Positions 1 through 7,775 of a DNA stretch of 12,966 bases are shown in pieces; positions within the stretch are counted from its first letter, which is position 1; each line of letters begins with the position of its first letter. The notes under the pieces are model-generated. The model was not told the DNA's origin and did no database searches. It saw nothing but the letters and a program-made list of their open reading frames with translations. Source of the DNA: Alphaproteobacteria bacterium UBA6544 (GTDB lineage: Bacteria; Pseudomonadota; Alphaproteobacteria; UBA8366). The position numbers and the translations under genes were made by a program. The stretch spans positions 2,948 through 15,913 of the forward strand of contig DJKK01000260.1 in the NCBI GenBank assembly GCA_002434595.1. Reading direction: 5' to 3'.

Positions 1-695
1 CTGTCACCGGTACGGCGAATTCACCCTCGGTGGCAGAGCACGCGATGATGTTCATGCTTGCTTGTGCCAAACGCCTTCGCCCGACGGACCGGCGGACTAG
101 GGAAGGCGACTTTCTCAAGGCCCGGCAGGAACTGGGCCGTGTCGAGCTCTTGGAAAAGAAAGTTTTGATCATCGGATTCGGGCGGATTGGCAAGATCGTC
201 GCACGGCGATGCCAGGGGTTCGATATGGAGGTCCTCGCCTACGATCCCTATATCGACCAGCAGTTCATTCGCGATGCCGGAGCAATGCCGGTCGAGGCGT
301 TCCGGGATGTCCTGGGTGAAATTGATTTTCTGACCGTCCACGTGCCACTTAACGACGAAACGAAAGATCTGATCGGCGCCACGGAACTGGGAATGATGAA
401 ATCCTCCGCAATTCTTGTGAATTGCGCACGCGGCGGGATAGTGAATGAAGGCGCATTGTACGACGCGTTGAAAGAAGATCGTCTCTTTGGCGCGGGCGTC
501 GACGTGTTTGCCATCGAGCCGACACCGGGCGACCATCCATTGTTTACACTCGATAATGTATTGGTAAATCCGCATGCCGCTGCGTCTGCCGTCGAGTGCC
601 TCGAACGCATGGGTGTACAGGCGGCGCAGAACATCCTCGACCTTTTTGATGGCAAGCTCGACCCGCAAATGGTGGTCAATACCGATGCGCTCTAG
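1..695 (+). CDS. D-2-hydroxyacid dehydrogenase (phosphoglycerate dehydrogenase-like), 5'-truncated by window edge
   Basis: NAD-dependent oxidoreductase of the D-isomer-specific 2-hydroxyacid dehydrogenase family. The frame is open from base 3, where VTGTANSPSVAEHA matches the family's usual lead-in to the NAD domain, so the GTG at 30 is an internal valine and the start lies outside the window. Visible are the Rossmann motif GFGRIG (about bases 175-192) followed by AYDPY, VPLNDETKDLIG, the NCARGGIVNEGAL segment with the catalytic Arg, the Glu in VDVFAIEP and the catalytic His in NPHAAA. These form the Arg-Glu-His triad. About 230 residues are present of a usual 310-330, and no C-terminal ACT domain follows, which argues against a long-form SerA. 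The true substrate (phosphoglycerate, glyoxylate or other 2-oxo acid) cannot be read from the sequence. Its TAG stop is shared on a palindrome with the stop of the opposing glycosyltransferase gene. Confidence 0.9.
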   Translation, partial: VTGTANSPSVAEHAMMFMLACAKRLRPTDRRTREGDFLKARQELGRVELLEKKVLIIGFGRIGKIVARRCQGFDMEVLAYDPYIDQQFIRDAGAMPVEAFRDVLGEIDFLTVHVPLNDETKDLIGATELGMMKSSAILVNCARGGIVNEGALYDALKEDRLFGAGVDVFAIEPTPGDHPLFTLDNVLVNPHAAASAVECLERMGVQAAQNILDLFDGKLDPQMVVNTDAL

Positions 696-1825
696 CCCGT
701 CATAAGCTGCCCGTAGAGGGCGAGGGTTTTTGCATTTATAATTTTTTCCGCGAATATCTGTTCGGCGCGACGACGCGCGTTTGCTCCATATTTCCGGCGG
801 AGCTCGGCATTGTGCGCAAGACGTTCTAGCGCTTCGGCAAGCGGGTCAATTGAACGAGCCGCGACAAGCAGGCCGGTCTCGCCTTCGATGCATGCTTCAC
901 GACAGCCCGGCACGTCCGTTGCGACCATTGGGCGTCCGCAGGCTGCGGCTTCCAGCAATGATTTTGGCAAACCTTCTCGATAGGAAGGCAGGACAGCGAT
1001 GTGCGCCCGGGCATATTCTCCCGTGATATCCTCCGACGGGCCTACGACTTCAACGACACCCTCACGATGCCACTCCGCGAGTTTCTCCCGCGGTATCGAA
1101 GCCGGATTGTCGTCGGCAGGGCCAACCAGCCGGACACGTAGCCCAACGCCTTTTTGGTGAAGGCGGCGAGTAGCTTCAACCAACTCGAAGATACCTTTAT
1201 CGCGAAGCATTCGACTAACGCACACGGCGACGGGCGGGCCGGGCGGTTCCGGTGTAAAGGCGAAGCGGTCGATGTCGACACCGGCGCCTGGAATGACATC
1301 GATACGTTCGCGCGCCACACCGAACGTCTCTGTATAAAGGGCCAGGTCATCCGGGTTTTGCAGGATTGTCTTCGTATTCTCACGGTTCATCAGTATGCAT
1401 TGCGCCTGTCTGATGAAGGGGCGGGCCGTACGTGCGAATGGTCCGCTCGAGATGAACATGAACCCCATGCCGGCAACCGCGTTCACAACAGCGGGAACTG
1501 CAGCTCTCCATGCCGCATAACCGCCGTAAAGGATGGGTTTTAGGGCGACATGATGGACCAGATCGGGGCGCTCTTGTCGGTACAAGGCGATGATCTGACG
1601 AATTGTCCGAAAGTCCGTGAAAGGGTTGCGTCCACTCCTTGCAATCCCAATCGGGACAACACGTAATCCGGCCCGCTCGATGGGTTCACGGTGTTCGCTT
1701 ACGCGTGTGGCGACCACGACTTCCGCGCCAGCCTCGCGGGCCGCAATTCCAAGCGCCAGGCGATGAGAACAAAAATACCAATCCTCACTGACGAGGTAGA
1801 GGATCTTCCGGCCCGCCAGACTCAT
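692..1825 (-). CDS. GT4-family glycosyltransferase
   Basis: Retaining GT-B fold glycosyltransferase, probably acting at the cytoplasmic membrane face to add a sugar to a lipid-linked or surface glycan. From the chosen start it has 377 residues. The N-terminal acceptor domain starts ILYLVSEDWYFCSHRLALG; the donor domain has the SRMLRDKG strand-loop (Arg205, Lys210) and the E-x7-E motif in EGLPKSLLEA (Glu284, Glu292), followed by GRPMVATDVPGCRE, all typical of GT4. The frame opens further upstream, but I choose the ATG at 1825 because it overlaps the asnB stop as ATGA, has GGAG about 8 bases upstream, and begins where family similarity begins. It is the second gene of an asnB-glycosyltransferase operon, which suggests a role in O-antigen, capsule or exopolysaccharide synthesis. 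The donor and acceptor sugars cannot be told from sequence. Confidence 0.9.
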   Translation of the reverse strand: MSLAGRKILYLVSEDWYFCSHRLALGIAAREAGAEVVVATRVSEHREPIERAGLRVVPIGIARSGRNPFTDFRTIRQIIALYRQERPDLVHHVALKPILYGGYAAWRAAVPAVVNAVAGMGFMFISSGPFARTARPFIRQAQCILMNRENTKTILQNPDDLALYTETFGVARERIDVIPGAGVDIDRFAFTPEPPGPPVAVCVSRMLRDKGIFELVEATRRLHQKGVGLRVRLVGPADDNPASIPREKLAEWHREGVVEVVGPSEDITGEYARAHIAVLPSYREGLPKSLLEAAACGRPMVATDVPGCREACIEGETGLLVAARSIDPLAEALERLAHNAELRRKYGANARRRAEQIFAEKIINAKTLALYGQLMTG

Positions 1826-3741
1826 GCCCACCGCTCCAGCCAGGCTTGCGCCTGAAGCAAACCCCAAATGCCGTGTTGAGAATTGCCCTTGCCATCAAGA
1901 AAACTTTCCCAGGCGTGCCGTACCGCGGCAGGTTCGAACATACCGTCATCGGCAAGGCGTTTTTCGTCGAATTGACTTTCCGCCCATTCGTATAAGGGGC
2001 CGCGTAGCCAGTCATCGAGAGGTATTGCGAACCCCATTTTCGGACGGTCGATGAGGTTCTGTGGTACGTGGCGGTAACAGACCTGACGCAGCAGCCATTT
2101 GGTTGTTGATCCCCGAATGCGCATTCTTTTCGGCAACGTCCAGGCAAACTCAATAAGTCGGTGGTCGAGAAGTGGGACACGGACCTCGAGACTTACCGAC
2201 ATGCTGGCTCGGTCGACCTTCGTCAATATGTCATCGGGCAGATAGGTGACCGTATCTAAATAGGCCATTCGTTCTGTAAAGTCGCCAAGCTCTTCGGCCG
2301 TGCGCCAACTCTCTCCAACCGATTCCTCACCCTGAGATATAAATGCACTCGGCTCGGGCCACTGACTTACGAGCCGTCTATAGATTGCGGTTTCATCAGA
2401 CTGCCGAAAAACGGTGGCAAGTTTGTGCATTTTTTCGCCAAGCATCCTGGGTCTTCTTCCCGCAGGAATAACGCGCGCGAGCTTGTCCCAGACCCCGACC
2501 GACAAACTTTCCGCCGCAGCTGCGAAAAGCTGACGTTGCCATCCGCTCATGCGTGACATACTGCGCCAGGCGTCCTCGGCGGCGATGTAACGATTGTATC
2601 CAAAGAAAACCTCGTCGCCGCCATCGCCCGAGAGCGCTACCGTGACGTCTTTCCTAGCTAGTTGTGAGACCAGTCGGGTAGGCAAGGCGGATGAATCGGC
2701 AAAAGGCTCATCGTACCAATCCGGAAGCTGTGGGATTAGGTCCCGGGCGCGGTTTGCGGAAAGATAGAGTTCGGTGTGATCGGATCCGATATGTGCGGCA
2801 ACGGCGCGTGCATCTTCCGCTTCGTCGAATGCGGTGTTCTCAAACCCGATGGTAAAGGTTCGGATCGCGGCGTCGCTTTCCGCCTGCATCAAGGCGGCAA
2901 CGGTCGTCGAGTCGACGCCGCCGGAAAGCAGGGCGCCAAGAGGAACGTCGGCAACCATTCGGCGTCGAATGGCATCGCGCATCAGTCCTTCGGCGGCACC
3001 AATAGCCCACTCGTCAGTGACCTCTGTTCGTTCCTGACGAATGACATCCGCCATTGTCCAATAGCGTGCGACTGTCGGGTCTTCTCCCGGGCGTAGGGAG
3101 AGCAGACTCCCAGGTGGGAGCTTGAATACATTTCGATAAATCGAGCGCGGCGCGGGAATATAGTTGAACCGCAGAAATCCCGCGACCGCATCGCGGTCGA
3201 TTTCCGGTTTCCAGCCGTTGACGGCACGAAGCGCTTTCAGTTCCGACGCAAAGAAAAAACGGTCATCAACCGATCCGAAATATAGGGGTTTGATCCCCAA
3301 ACGGTCACGGATTAGCCAAAGCCTGCGCGCCTCGCAATCCCAAAGCGCGATGGCAAACATGCCAATCAGGCGTTTTACGGTGGTCTCAATCCCCCAGTGG
3401 CCAAATGCCTCCAGTATTACCTCGGTGTCCGACGTACCTCGGAACCGGCACCCGTCGTCCAGTAGCTGCTGGCGGAGTTCTTGATAGTTATATACCTCGC
3501 CGTTGTAGACGATGGCGAAACGCCTGTTGGCGGATAGCATCGGTTGGTGTCCGGAAGGCGTGAGGTCGATAATCGCCAAGCGACGAAAGGCGAGTGCGAG
3601 GCCACTCGGTGTATCAGTCCACTGCCCACCCATATCGGGGCCGCGGTGATGGAGAGCGTCCGCCATCTGCTTCGCCTGCAGGGCGAGTTCATTACCGTCA
3701 AGTTGACGCTTGAGATCGACGAGACCGGCAATGCCGCACAT
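1822..3741 (-). CDS. asnB: Asparagine synthetase (glutamine-hydrolysing)
   Basis: Makes asparagine, or amidates a related carboxylate, from glutamine and ATP. The 639-residue protein has an N-terminal Ntn glutaminase domain beginning MCGIAG, with Cys2 as nucleophile after Met removal, RLAIIDL, NGEVYNYQELR and GTSDTEV. The C-terminal synthetase domain has the pyrophosphate loop LSGGVDSTT (about residues 272-280) and LSGDGGDEVFFGYNRY (about 370-385). A GTG four codons upstream keeps the frame open, but starting there would bury the Cys nucleophile, so I choose the ATG at 3741; its ribosome site is weak (GGA about 7 bases upstream). The stop overlaps the glycosyltransferase start by ATGA. AsnB paralogues of about 630 residues beside glycosyltransferases are common in polysaccharide loci, where some may amidate uronic acid residues. 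That specific role is inference. Confidence 0.93.
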   Translation of the reverse strand: MCGIAGLVDLKRQLDGNELALQAKQMADALHHRGPDMGGQWTDTPSGLALAFRRLAIIDLTPSGHQPMLSANRRFAIVYNGEVYNYQELRQQLLDDGCRFRGTSDTEVILEAFGHWGIETTVKRLIGMFAIALWDCEARRLWLIRDRLGIKPLYFGSVDDRFFFASELKALRAVNGWKPEIDRDAVAGFLRFNYIPAPRSIYRNVFKLPPGSLLSLRPGEDPTVARYWTMADVIRQERTEVTDEWAIGAAEGLMRDAIRRRMVADVPLGALLSGGVDSTTVAALMQAESDAAIRTFTIGFENTAFDEAEDARAVAAHIGSDHTELYLSANRARDLIPQLPDWYDEPFADSSALPTRLVSQLARKDVTVALSGDGGDEVFFGYNRYIAAEDAWRSMSRMSGWQRQLFAAAAESLSVGVWDKLARVIPAGRRPRMLGEKMHKLATVFRQSDETAIYRRLVSQWPEPSAFISQGEESVGESWRTAEELGDFTERMAYLDTVTYLPDDILTKVDRASMSVSLEVRVPLLDHRLIEFAWTLPKRMRIRGSTTKWLLRQVCYRHVPQNLIDRPKMGFAIPLDDWLRGPLYEWAESQFDEKRLADDGMFEPAAVRHAWESFLDGKGNSQHGIWGLLQAQAWLERWA

Positions 3742-3820
3742 CGGGTTTTCCACTGAATACCGTTTTAGGCACTTTAAGGATGTGAGCCTTAGGAGGCAAT
3801 CGAGCGGTATCGGTCTGGCT

Positions 3821-3861
3821 AACCTAATGCAATTGCGGATTCGACCCGCCCGAATTAGGTT
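3821..3861. repeat. Perfect 8-bp inverted repeat in divergent intergenic region
   Basis: The arms AACCTAAT (3821-3828) and ATTAGGTT (3854-3861) are exact reverse complements separated by 25 bases, 33 bp centre to centre, or about three helical turns. The spacer begins with the self-palindrome GCAATTGC (3829-3836). They sit between asnB and the nucleoside hydrolase gene, about 80 bases upstream of asnB and 117 bases upstream of the hydrolase. This could be a dimeric regulator's operator or an RNA hairpin; the sequence alone does not decide. The rest of 3742-3977 shows only a weak 5-bp hairpin (TAAGG 3775-3779, CCTTA 3787-3791) and the possible promoter listed separately. I could not find a convincing asnB promoter. 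Confidence 0.5.
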
Positions 3862-3900
3862 TCACCATGAAGCGGGTACAAATAATGAACACCGCGCAGT

Positions 3901-3930
3901 GATTGGCCGTGTCTGATTGCTGCTATAAAT
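3901..3930 (+). promoter_or_regulatory. Possible extended -10 promoter for the nucleoside hydrolase gene
   Basis: TGCTATAAAT (3921-3930) contains an extended -10 element, TG-N-TATAAA, with TATAAA at 3924-3929. The hexamer 17 bases upstream (GATTGG, 3901-3906) is a poor -35, which is tolerable for extended -10 promoters. Transcription would start near 3936 and give a leader of about 40 bases before the GTG start. This is pattern-based only. Confidence 0.35.
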
Positions 3931-3977
3931 TCCCATATACACGTGTTTGCGCATTGGATTTTGAACGGATTTAGGCG

Positions 3978-4913
3978 GTGCGGCGGGTTATCATTGATTG
4001 CGATCCAGGACAGGACGACGCGGTCGCCTTGTTATTGGCTTTGATATCTCAAGACGAACTGGATCTCGCGGGTATTACGTGTGTTGCCGGCAATGTGCCG
4101 TTGCGCCACACGGTGCGTAATGCTTTGCGCGTAAGAGAGTTATCGGGACGTCGGAACGTGCCTGTTTACGCAGGTTGCCCAGGGCCCATTTTACGGCCAT
4201 TGGCGACGGCTGAAGAGGTACACGGTAAAACCGGACTTGATGGTGTTGACCTGCCCGAGCCAGACCATGGTGCCGAGGAACGCCATGCGGTCGAATTTAT
4301 CATCGAATCGTGTCGCGCAGCGCCGGATAGTGGTATCACATTGTGTCCCATTGGGCCGATGACAAACATTGCTATGGCGTTGGTCATGGCGCCAGAAATT
4401 CGCCGAAGTATTCGTGAGATCGTGTTTATGGGTGGCGTGGCGCTGGACCTGGGGAATATCACTCCATCAGCTGAGTTTAATATTTTCGTCGATCCGCATG
4501 CCGCAGAGATCGTGGCTAAGTCGGGTATTCCGCTGACGATGTTTGGACTCGACGTGACCCACAAGGCGCTGGCTACACCAGCTCGCCGCGCCGCCATTGA
4601 ATCGATACCAACGCCGGTCGCACAGGCCGTTGGGCAGATGCTCGCCTATTACGACCGTACCGATGTTGACCGGTATGGTGATGTCGGTACGCCGTTGCAT
4701 GACCCCTGCGTAATTGCGTATCTGCTCCGTCCCGAATTGTTCGAGGGACGCAGATGTTCCGTTACCGTCGACACGTCGGATGGGCCGTCGCTTGGTCGTA
4801 CGGTTGTCGATTGGTGGGGCAAGACAGATGCTCCGGCGAACTGCCTCGTCGTTTCGGAAATCGATGCGGATGGGTTTTTCGAATTATTGAACCGGCGTTT
4901 CGCACAGGTGTGA
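3978..4913 (+). CDS. Inosine-uridine preferring nucleoside hydrolase
   Basis: Hydrolyses the N-glycosidic bond of ribonucleosides to free base and ribose for salvage or catabolism. The 311-residue protein shows the full calcium site and active site of the family: IIDCDPGQDDA with Asp7, Asp9, Asp13 and Asp14; IGPMTNIAMAL (about 125-135); FMGGVALDLGNITPSAEFNIFVDP (about 150-173); and LHDPCV with His241 and Asp242, the same numbering as the well-studied trypanosomatid enzyme. The start is forced to GTG: an in-frame TAG lies two codons upstream (3972-3974) and the catalytic motif begins almost at once. The upstream AGG is very close to the start, so translation initiation may be weak. A small unknown gene follows after 70 bases on the same strand. 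The exact base preference cannot be read from sequence. Confidence 0.93.
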   Translation: MRRVIIDCDPGQDDAVALLLALISQDELDLAGITCVAGNVPLRHTVRNALRVRELSGRRNVPVYAGCPGPILRPLATAEEVHGKTGLDGVDLPEPDHGAEERHAVEFIIESCRAAPDSGITLCPIGPMTNIAMALVMAPEIRRSIREIVFMGGVALDLGNITPSAEFNIFVDPHAAEIVAKSGIPLTMFGLDVTHKALATPARRAAIESIPTPVAQAVGQMLAYYDRTDVDRYGDVGTPLHDPCVIAYLLRPELFEGRRCSVTVDTSDGPSLGRTVVDWWGKTDAPANCLVVSEIDADGFFELLNRRFAQV

Positions 4914-4983
4914 CGGGCAACACAGTCTCGCTGGTGGATTGATTTACAATTCCGGCCATATTTGTTCGATGAGGGAATGTCGA

Positions 4984-5202
4984 ATGAACGAACAACCAAT
5001 TACCTATGAGGTTGCGGTCTACAATAAGGATGTCCGCGACGCGATGAAGGAAGGGGAGAGACATCCCTTTCTAAAGGACGAGTGGGCGGATATCCATTAT
5101 GTGGAAATCCTCGCTTATTCGCCAAGCGCGGCGCGCCAGAAGGTGGAAGTCCGTTATCCGCCATTCAGGGGCTATGTTATAGAGGACATCCAAGAAGCCT
5201 AA
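4984..5202 (+). CDS. Small conserved-looking protein of unknown function (72 aa)
   Basis: I do not recognise a named family. The protein is acidic and soluble, with no signal peptide or membrane segment. It reads as an alternation of likely strands and helices: ITYEVAVYNKDVRDAMKEG, then DEWADIHYVEILAYSPSAA, then VEVRYPPFRGYVIEDIQEA, reminiscent of small alpha/beta proteins whose C-terminal half holds a helix flanked by strands. I choose the ATG at 4984 over the upstream ATG at 4939 because GAGGGA at 4971-4976 sits 7 bases before it and the extra 15 residues look non-coding. It lies 70 bases downstream of the nucleoside hydrolase gene on the same strand, so co-transcription is possible. Its stop is 17 bases from the stop of the opposing dead isomerase gene. 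Confidence 0.75.
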   Translation: MNEQPITYEVAVYNKDVRDAMKEGERHPFLKDEWADIHYVEILAYSPSAARQKVEVRYPPFRGYVIEDIQEA

Positions 5203-5219
5203 GTCGTACCAAGTCGACT

Positions 5220-5825
5220 CTATTCGGCGAGGGCTCGTTCGAGAAAGTCTAACCTATCCTGACCCCAGAACAGCTCATCCTTGCAGATATAGGTTGGGGC
5301 ACCGAAGACCTGCCGTTTCGCGGCTTCGTTCGTATTGGCTTCATACGTAGCGGCGGCGGGGTCCTGCTTGCTGTCTTGCAGGAGTGCCTCGCCGTTAAGA
5401 CCTCATTGATTCGCTGCTTCGACAAGGACGGCATCTTCAGCGATATTCTTCTCCTCGGTCCAGCATTTAGTCATGATGGCAAGCGAGATAGGGCCCATGT
5501 CGTGGCCTGCCAACCCGGCCGCAATGGCCATCAACGCCCCTGGCTTGTCGTTGGTTGGAAAATGCGCGGGTTCCAGAGTGATCTCTTTATTTAGATGCGT
5601 TTTCCATCGTTTCAGCTCCATCATCCGGTAGTCGCGACGTTGGGGTGACCGCTTGCCCAAGGGCAATCCGCCGGACTGCGGGAATATCACGCCGAGGTTC
5701 ATTGGCTTGAATGCGATGGTGGCACCGGCATTGGCGGCGATCGCGCAGAACCTCTCGGCTCCGAGATAACTCCACGGCGATACGTGGCTGTAGTAATAAT
5801 CGATATGCTGTGCCTCTTTTGGGGA
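5220..5825 (-). pseudogene. 2-hydroxychromene-2-carboxylate isomerase-like (DsbA/kappa-GST fold), inactivated
   Basis: One minus-strand frame, open from 5825 to the TAG at 5220-5222, encodes about 200 residues with one interruption, a TGA at 5403-5405. The N-terminus reads IDYYYSHVSPWSYLG, the family motif with the catalytic Ser, then FKPMNLGVIFPQSGGLPLG. After the TGA the frame continues GLNGEALLQDSK, then KRQVFGAPTYICKDELFWG (cis-Pro region and C-terminal hallmark) and QDRLDFLERALAE. Functional relatives isomerise 2-hydroxychromene-2-carboxylate in naphthalene breakdown, or act on glutathione conjugates. No ATG, GTG or TTG precedes the motif in this frame; the sequence there is CAGCATATCGATTAT after a GAGG, so the start codon also appears lost. 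Otherwise the gene is full length, so inactivation looks recent. It lies just downstream of the amidohydrolase gene on the same strand. A sequencing error cannot explain both lesions easily but is not excluded. Confidence 0.82.
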
Positions 5826-5847
5826 TTACCAAGGCAAATCTCTTGAA

Positions 5848-7530
5848 CTAAGTGGCCGGTAATTCGTCATGCACAATGCGTCCCCCCGTGACGGTGAGGA
5901 CGGATTCAATATCAGGTATCATGTCTTCGTCGATCGTGAGTGGGTCTTCGGACAGAACGGCCAGGTCAGCGAACTTGCCGGGTTCTATCGTTCCCTTTTC
6001 ATCTTCTTCGAAACTTAGCCATGCGCCCTCCCGGGACGCACAGGCAAGCGCTTCCATCCTGGTCAACGCCTGCGCCTCTCCCAGCCGTTCGCCCGTCTCC
6101 TCGGTCCTGCGAGAGACGACGTGCCAGATTGGATGGAAAAGGGTCGGCGGCACATTGTCGGTCGCGAGAGAGACATGGATGCCCGCGTTTAAGAGGTCCC
6201 GCATTGGCAGAATCCGGTCAACTTGGTCAACGCCGTATTCGCGGCGCAGCGCTTCGCCCTCCTGATAAATCCACCTGTTACTATAGGCTTGTAGAACCAA
6301 GCCCAAATCTCTGATGCGTGCGATCTCTTCCGGCGAATATCGGCCTATATGTTCAATCAGCCAACGCTGATCACCGATCGGTGCCTGCTTGTCGACGATC
6401 TCATAGAGGTCGAGAATATTATCGGTAAAAGATCCGACCCGAATGCCATTACGGGCCGCTTCTACCATCAGTTCGAGCATTACGCTTTCAGGCAGAGCTG
6501 CATCGAAATTGAAGCCGGCCCATCCCGTATAGGGACCGCATTCGGCGCGAAGTCGATTTTCCTCTGAATAATCCGATTCCGTGTAGAGCCCGGCCATGCG
6601 CAAATATGCGTCGCCCATTCCGCGCCCTCCGAGCCAACGTCCCCAATCGACCAACAGGTCACGCACGTCGTCCGGCGTGATGCTCGGCCAAGCGGGACTG
6701 AACATTAAATTCGCGCGTACGGGGGGCGGTCCTTTACGGCGGACCGATTCGTAGGCGGCGAGGACCTCACCTGCGATGCCGTGACCCTCGAAAACACTGG
6801 TCGTTCCGTAGCGGTTGTAGACGGCCATCGAACGTTCGAGGCCCGTCGTGCGGTCTTCAAGTGTGAACCGCGGTATGCACTTCATCAGCGTTTTCTCGAC
6901 CAGTGGCTTGTAGGTGAATTCATACAAGGCGCCAGTTGGCTCGCCGGTGGTGAGATCTTTCTCGATTTGGATCGACGGTGTCGGCGGCATGGAATTTCTA
7001 TCAATGCCCGCCCTTTCCAAAGCGAGTGTGTTGGCAACCGAGACGAGGGGCAGAGTGTTGCGCCAATGTCCCCATATGGCGCGGATATATACCGGATGAT
7101 CAGGTGCGACTTGGTCGATATCGTGCCGGTTCGGGAACCGGCCTTCCGCAAGATTGCCGGGCACCCCTTCGTAGAATGGCGGTTCGCCCACAGGCATCGT
7201 GACGATCCATTCGCCTTTCGGCGTATCGCAAACCACATCTGCGATATGCTGGAGAATGTCGTCGATTGATCGGCAGCCGGCGAGGGACGGGGGGATATCC
7301 TTTAGCCCCTCGCGGTCCATGTGTGCATGACCATCAATCAACCCGGGGATAACGGCGCGTCCCTTCGCATCGAGCACTCGGGTTTCGCCGGTTGCCAGGC
7401 GTGTTGTTTCGTTGTCGCCACCGACTGCGCTGATCCGGTCTCCTGAAATCGCGACCGAATCCAAGACACGGTCGTTTGGGTCAAGTGTTATGACCTTGGC
7501 GTTTTTAATGATTAAGTCTGCGATACTCAT
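5848..7530 (-). CDS. Amidohydrolase family 3 protein (YtcJ-like metal-dependent hydrolase)
   Basis: TIM-barrel metallo-hydrolase of the amidohydrolase superfamily, 560 residues, a normal length for the YtcJ/amidohydrolase_3 group. The N-terminal part has the small beta-sandwich (DLIIKNAKVITLDP) and the metal motif GLIDGHAH with His68 and His70. Later come FEGH (His250), WLIEHI (His394), SLATDN (Asp458, the expected general base position) and the C-terminal GTIEPGKFADLAVLSEDPL that closes the sandwich. One oddity: where many relatives have a His in a VHAxGD-like strand, this protein reads RVGSFTDN (about 364-370), so a usual His may be missing. The ATG at 7530 overlaps the stop of the upstream deiodinase remnant by ATGA and there is little other ribosome site, so it was probably translated by coupling. 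The substrate is unknown; the family is poorly characterised. Confidence 0.88.
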   Translation of the reverse strand: MSIADLIIKNAKVITLDPNDRVLDSVAISGDRISAVGGDNETTRLATGETRVLDAKGRAVIPGLIDGHAHMDREGLKDIPPSLAGCRSIDDILQHIADVVCDTPKGEWIVTMPVGEPPFYEGVPGNLAEGRFPNRHDIDQVAPDHPVYIRAIWGHWRNTLPLVSVANTLALERAGIDRNSMPPTPSIQIEKDLTTGEPTGALYEFTYKPLVEKTLMKCIPRFTLEDRTTGLERSMAVYNRYGTTSVFEGHGIAGEVLAAYESVRRKGPPPVRANLMFSPAWPSITPDDVRDLLVDWGRWLGGRGMGDAYLRMAGLYTESDYSEENRLRAECGPYTGWAGFNFDAALPESVMLELMVEAARNGIRVGSFTDNILDLYEIVDKQAPIGDQRWLIEHIGRYSPEEIARIRDLGLVLQAYSNRWIYQEGEALRREYGVDQVDRILPMRDLLNAGIHVSLATDNVPPTLFHPIWHVVSRRTEETGERLGEAQALTRMEALACASREGAWLSFEEDEKGTIEPGKFADLAVLSEDPLTIDEDMIPDIESVLTVTGGRIVHDELPAT

Positions 7531-7775
7531 TGCCCGTGTCTATCTGAAGTTATCCATGAATCTACCGCGGCGGTGTCAACGTGATCGTTTTGTACCTGTA
7601 TTGCCTTGAGCCATGCATCAACGTCAAAGCCGGCTGGGCCCATGACGCCCCGGTAATAGACACGGCCATCCTTATCGAGCACATAAAGACGTTCTGGCAG
7701 TGCTGCATACTTGTCGTAGACTTCATTCCGCATGTTGTAGAGAAGCGTTGGCTTTGTGCCGTCGAGCCGTGCAGC
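7527..7775 (-). pseudogene. Deiodinase-like thioredoxin-fold protein, C-terminal remnant
   Basis: Frame open from just after a TAG at 7776-7778 to the TGA at 7527-7529. It contains LDGTKPTLLYNMRNEVYDKY, AALPERLYVLDKDGRVYYRG and VMGPAGFDVDAWLKAIQ. This matches the C-terminal end of iodothyronine deiodinase-family proteins (in vertebrate enzymes YAALPERLYI, then GR, YKG and GP in the same order). The bacterial relatives are about 200-250 residues; only about 80 are left here, and the thioredoxin-fold half with the catalytic Cys/Sec is missing. The divergent LLM gene begins 41 bases beyond, so the missing part was cut away rather than lying outside the window. A short product could still start at the ATG at 7733, but would lack the active site. 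It keeps an ATGA overlap with the amidohydrolase start, a sign of a former operon. Confidence 0.72.

Noticed and set aside
21..668. Long minus-strand open frame of 215 codons opposite the dehydrogenase
   Set aside because: It lies wholly antisense to a gene with complete catalytic motifs and shows no recognisable domain.
3751..3753. GTG as the asnB start
   Set aside because: It would add four residues before Cys2 and block the N-terminal nucleophile needed for glutaminase activity.
5202..5219. AGTCG/CGACT inverted repeat and AGTCGACT palindrome between convergent stops as a terminator
   Set aside because: The stem is only 5 bp with an 8-base loop and no T-run follows on either strand.
5403..5405. 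TGA read as selenocysteine in the isomerase gene
   Set aside because: The position is not catalytic in the family, the start codon is also lost, and no hairpin of SECIS type was evident just downstream.
5403..5702. Stand-alone 99-residue gene on the minus strand
   Set aside because: It is the middle of the isomerase pseudogene; the conserved N-terminus lies upstream and the C-terminus lies beyond the TGA in the same frame.
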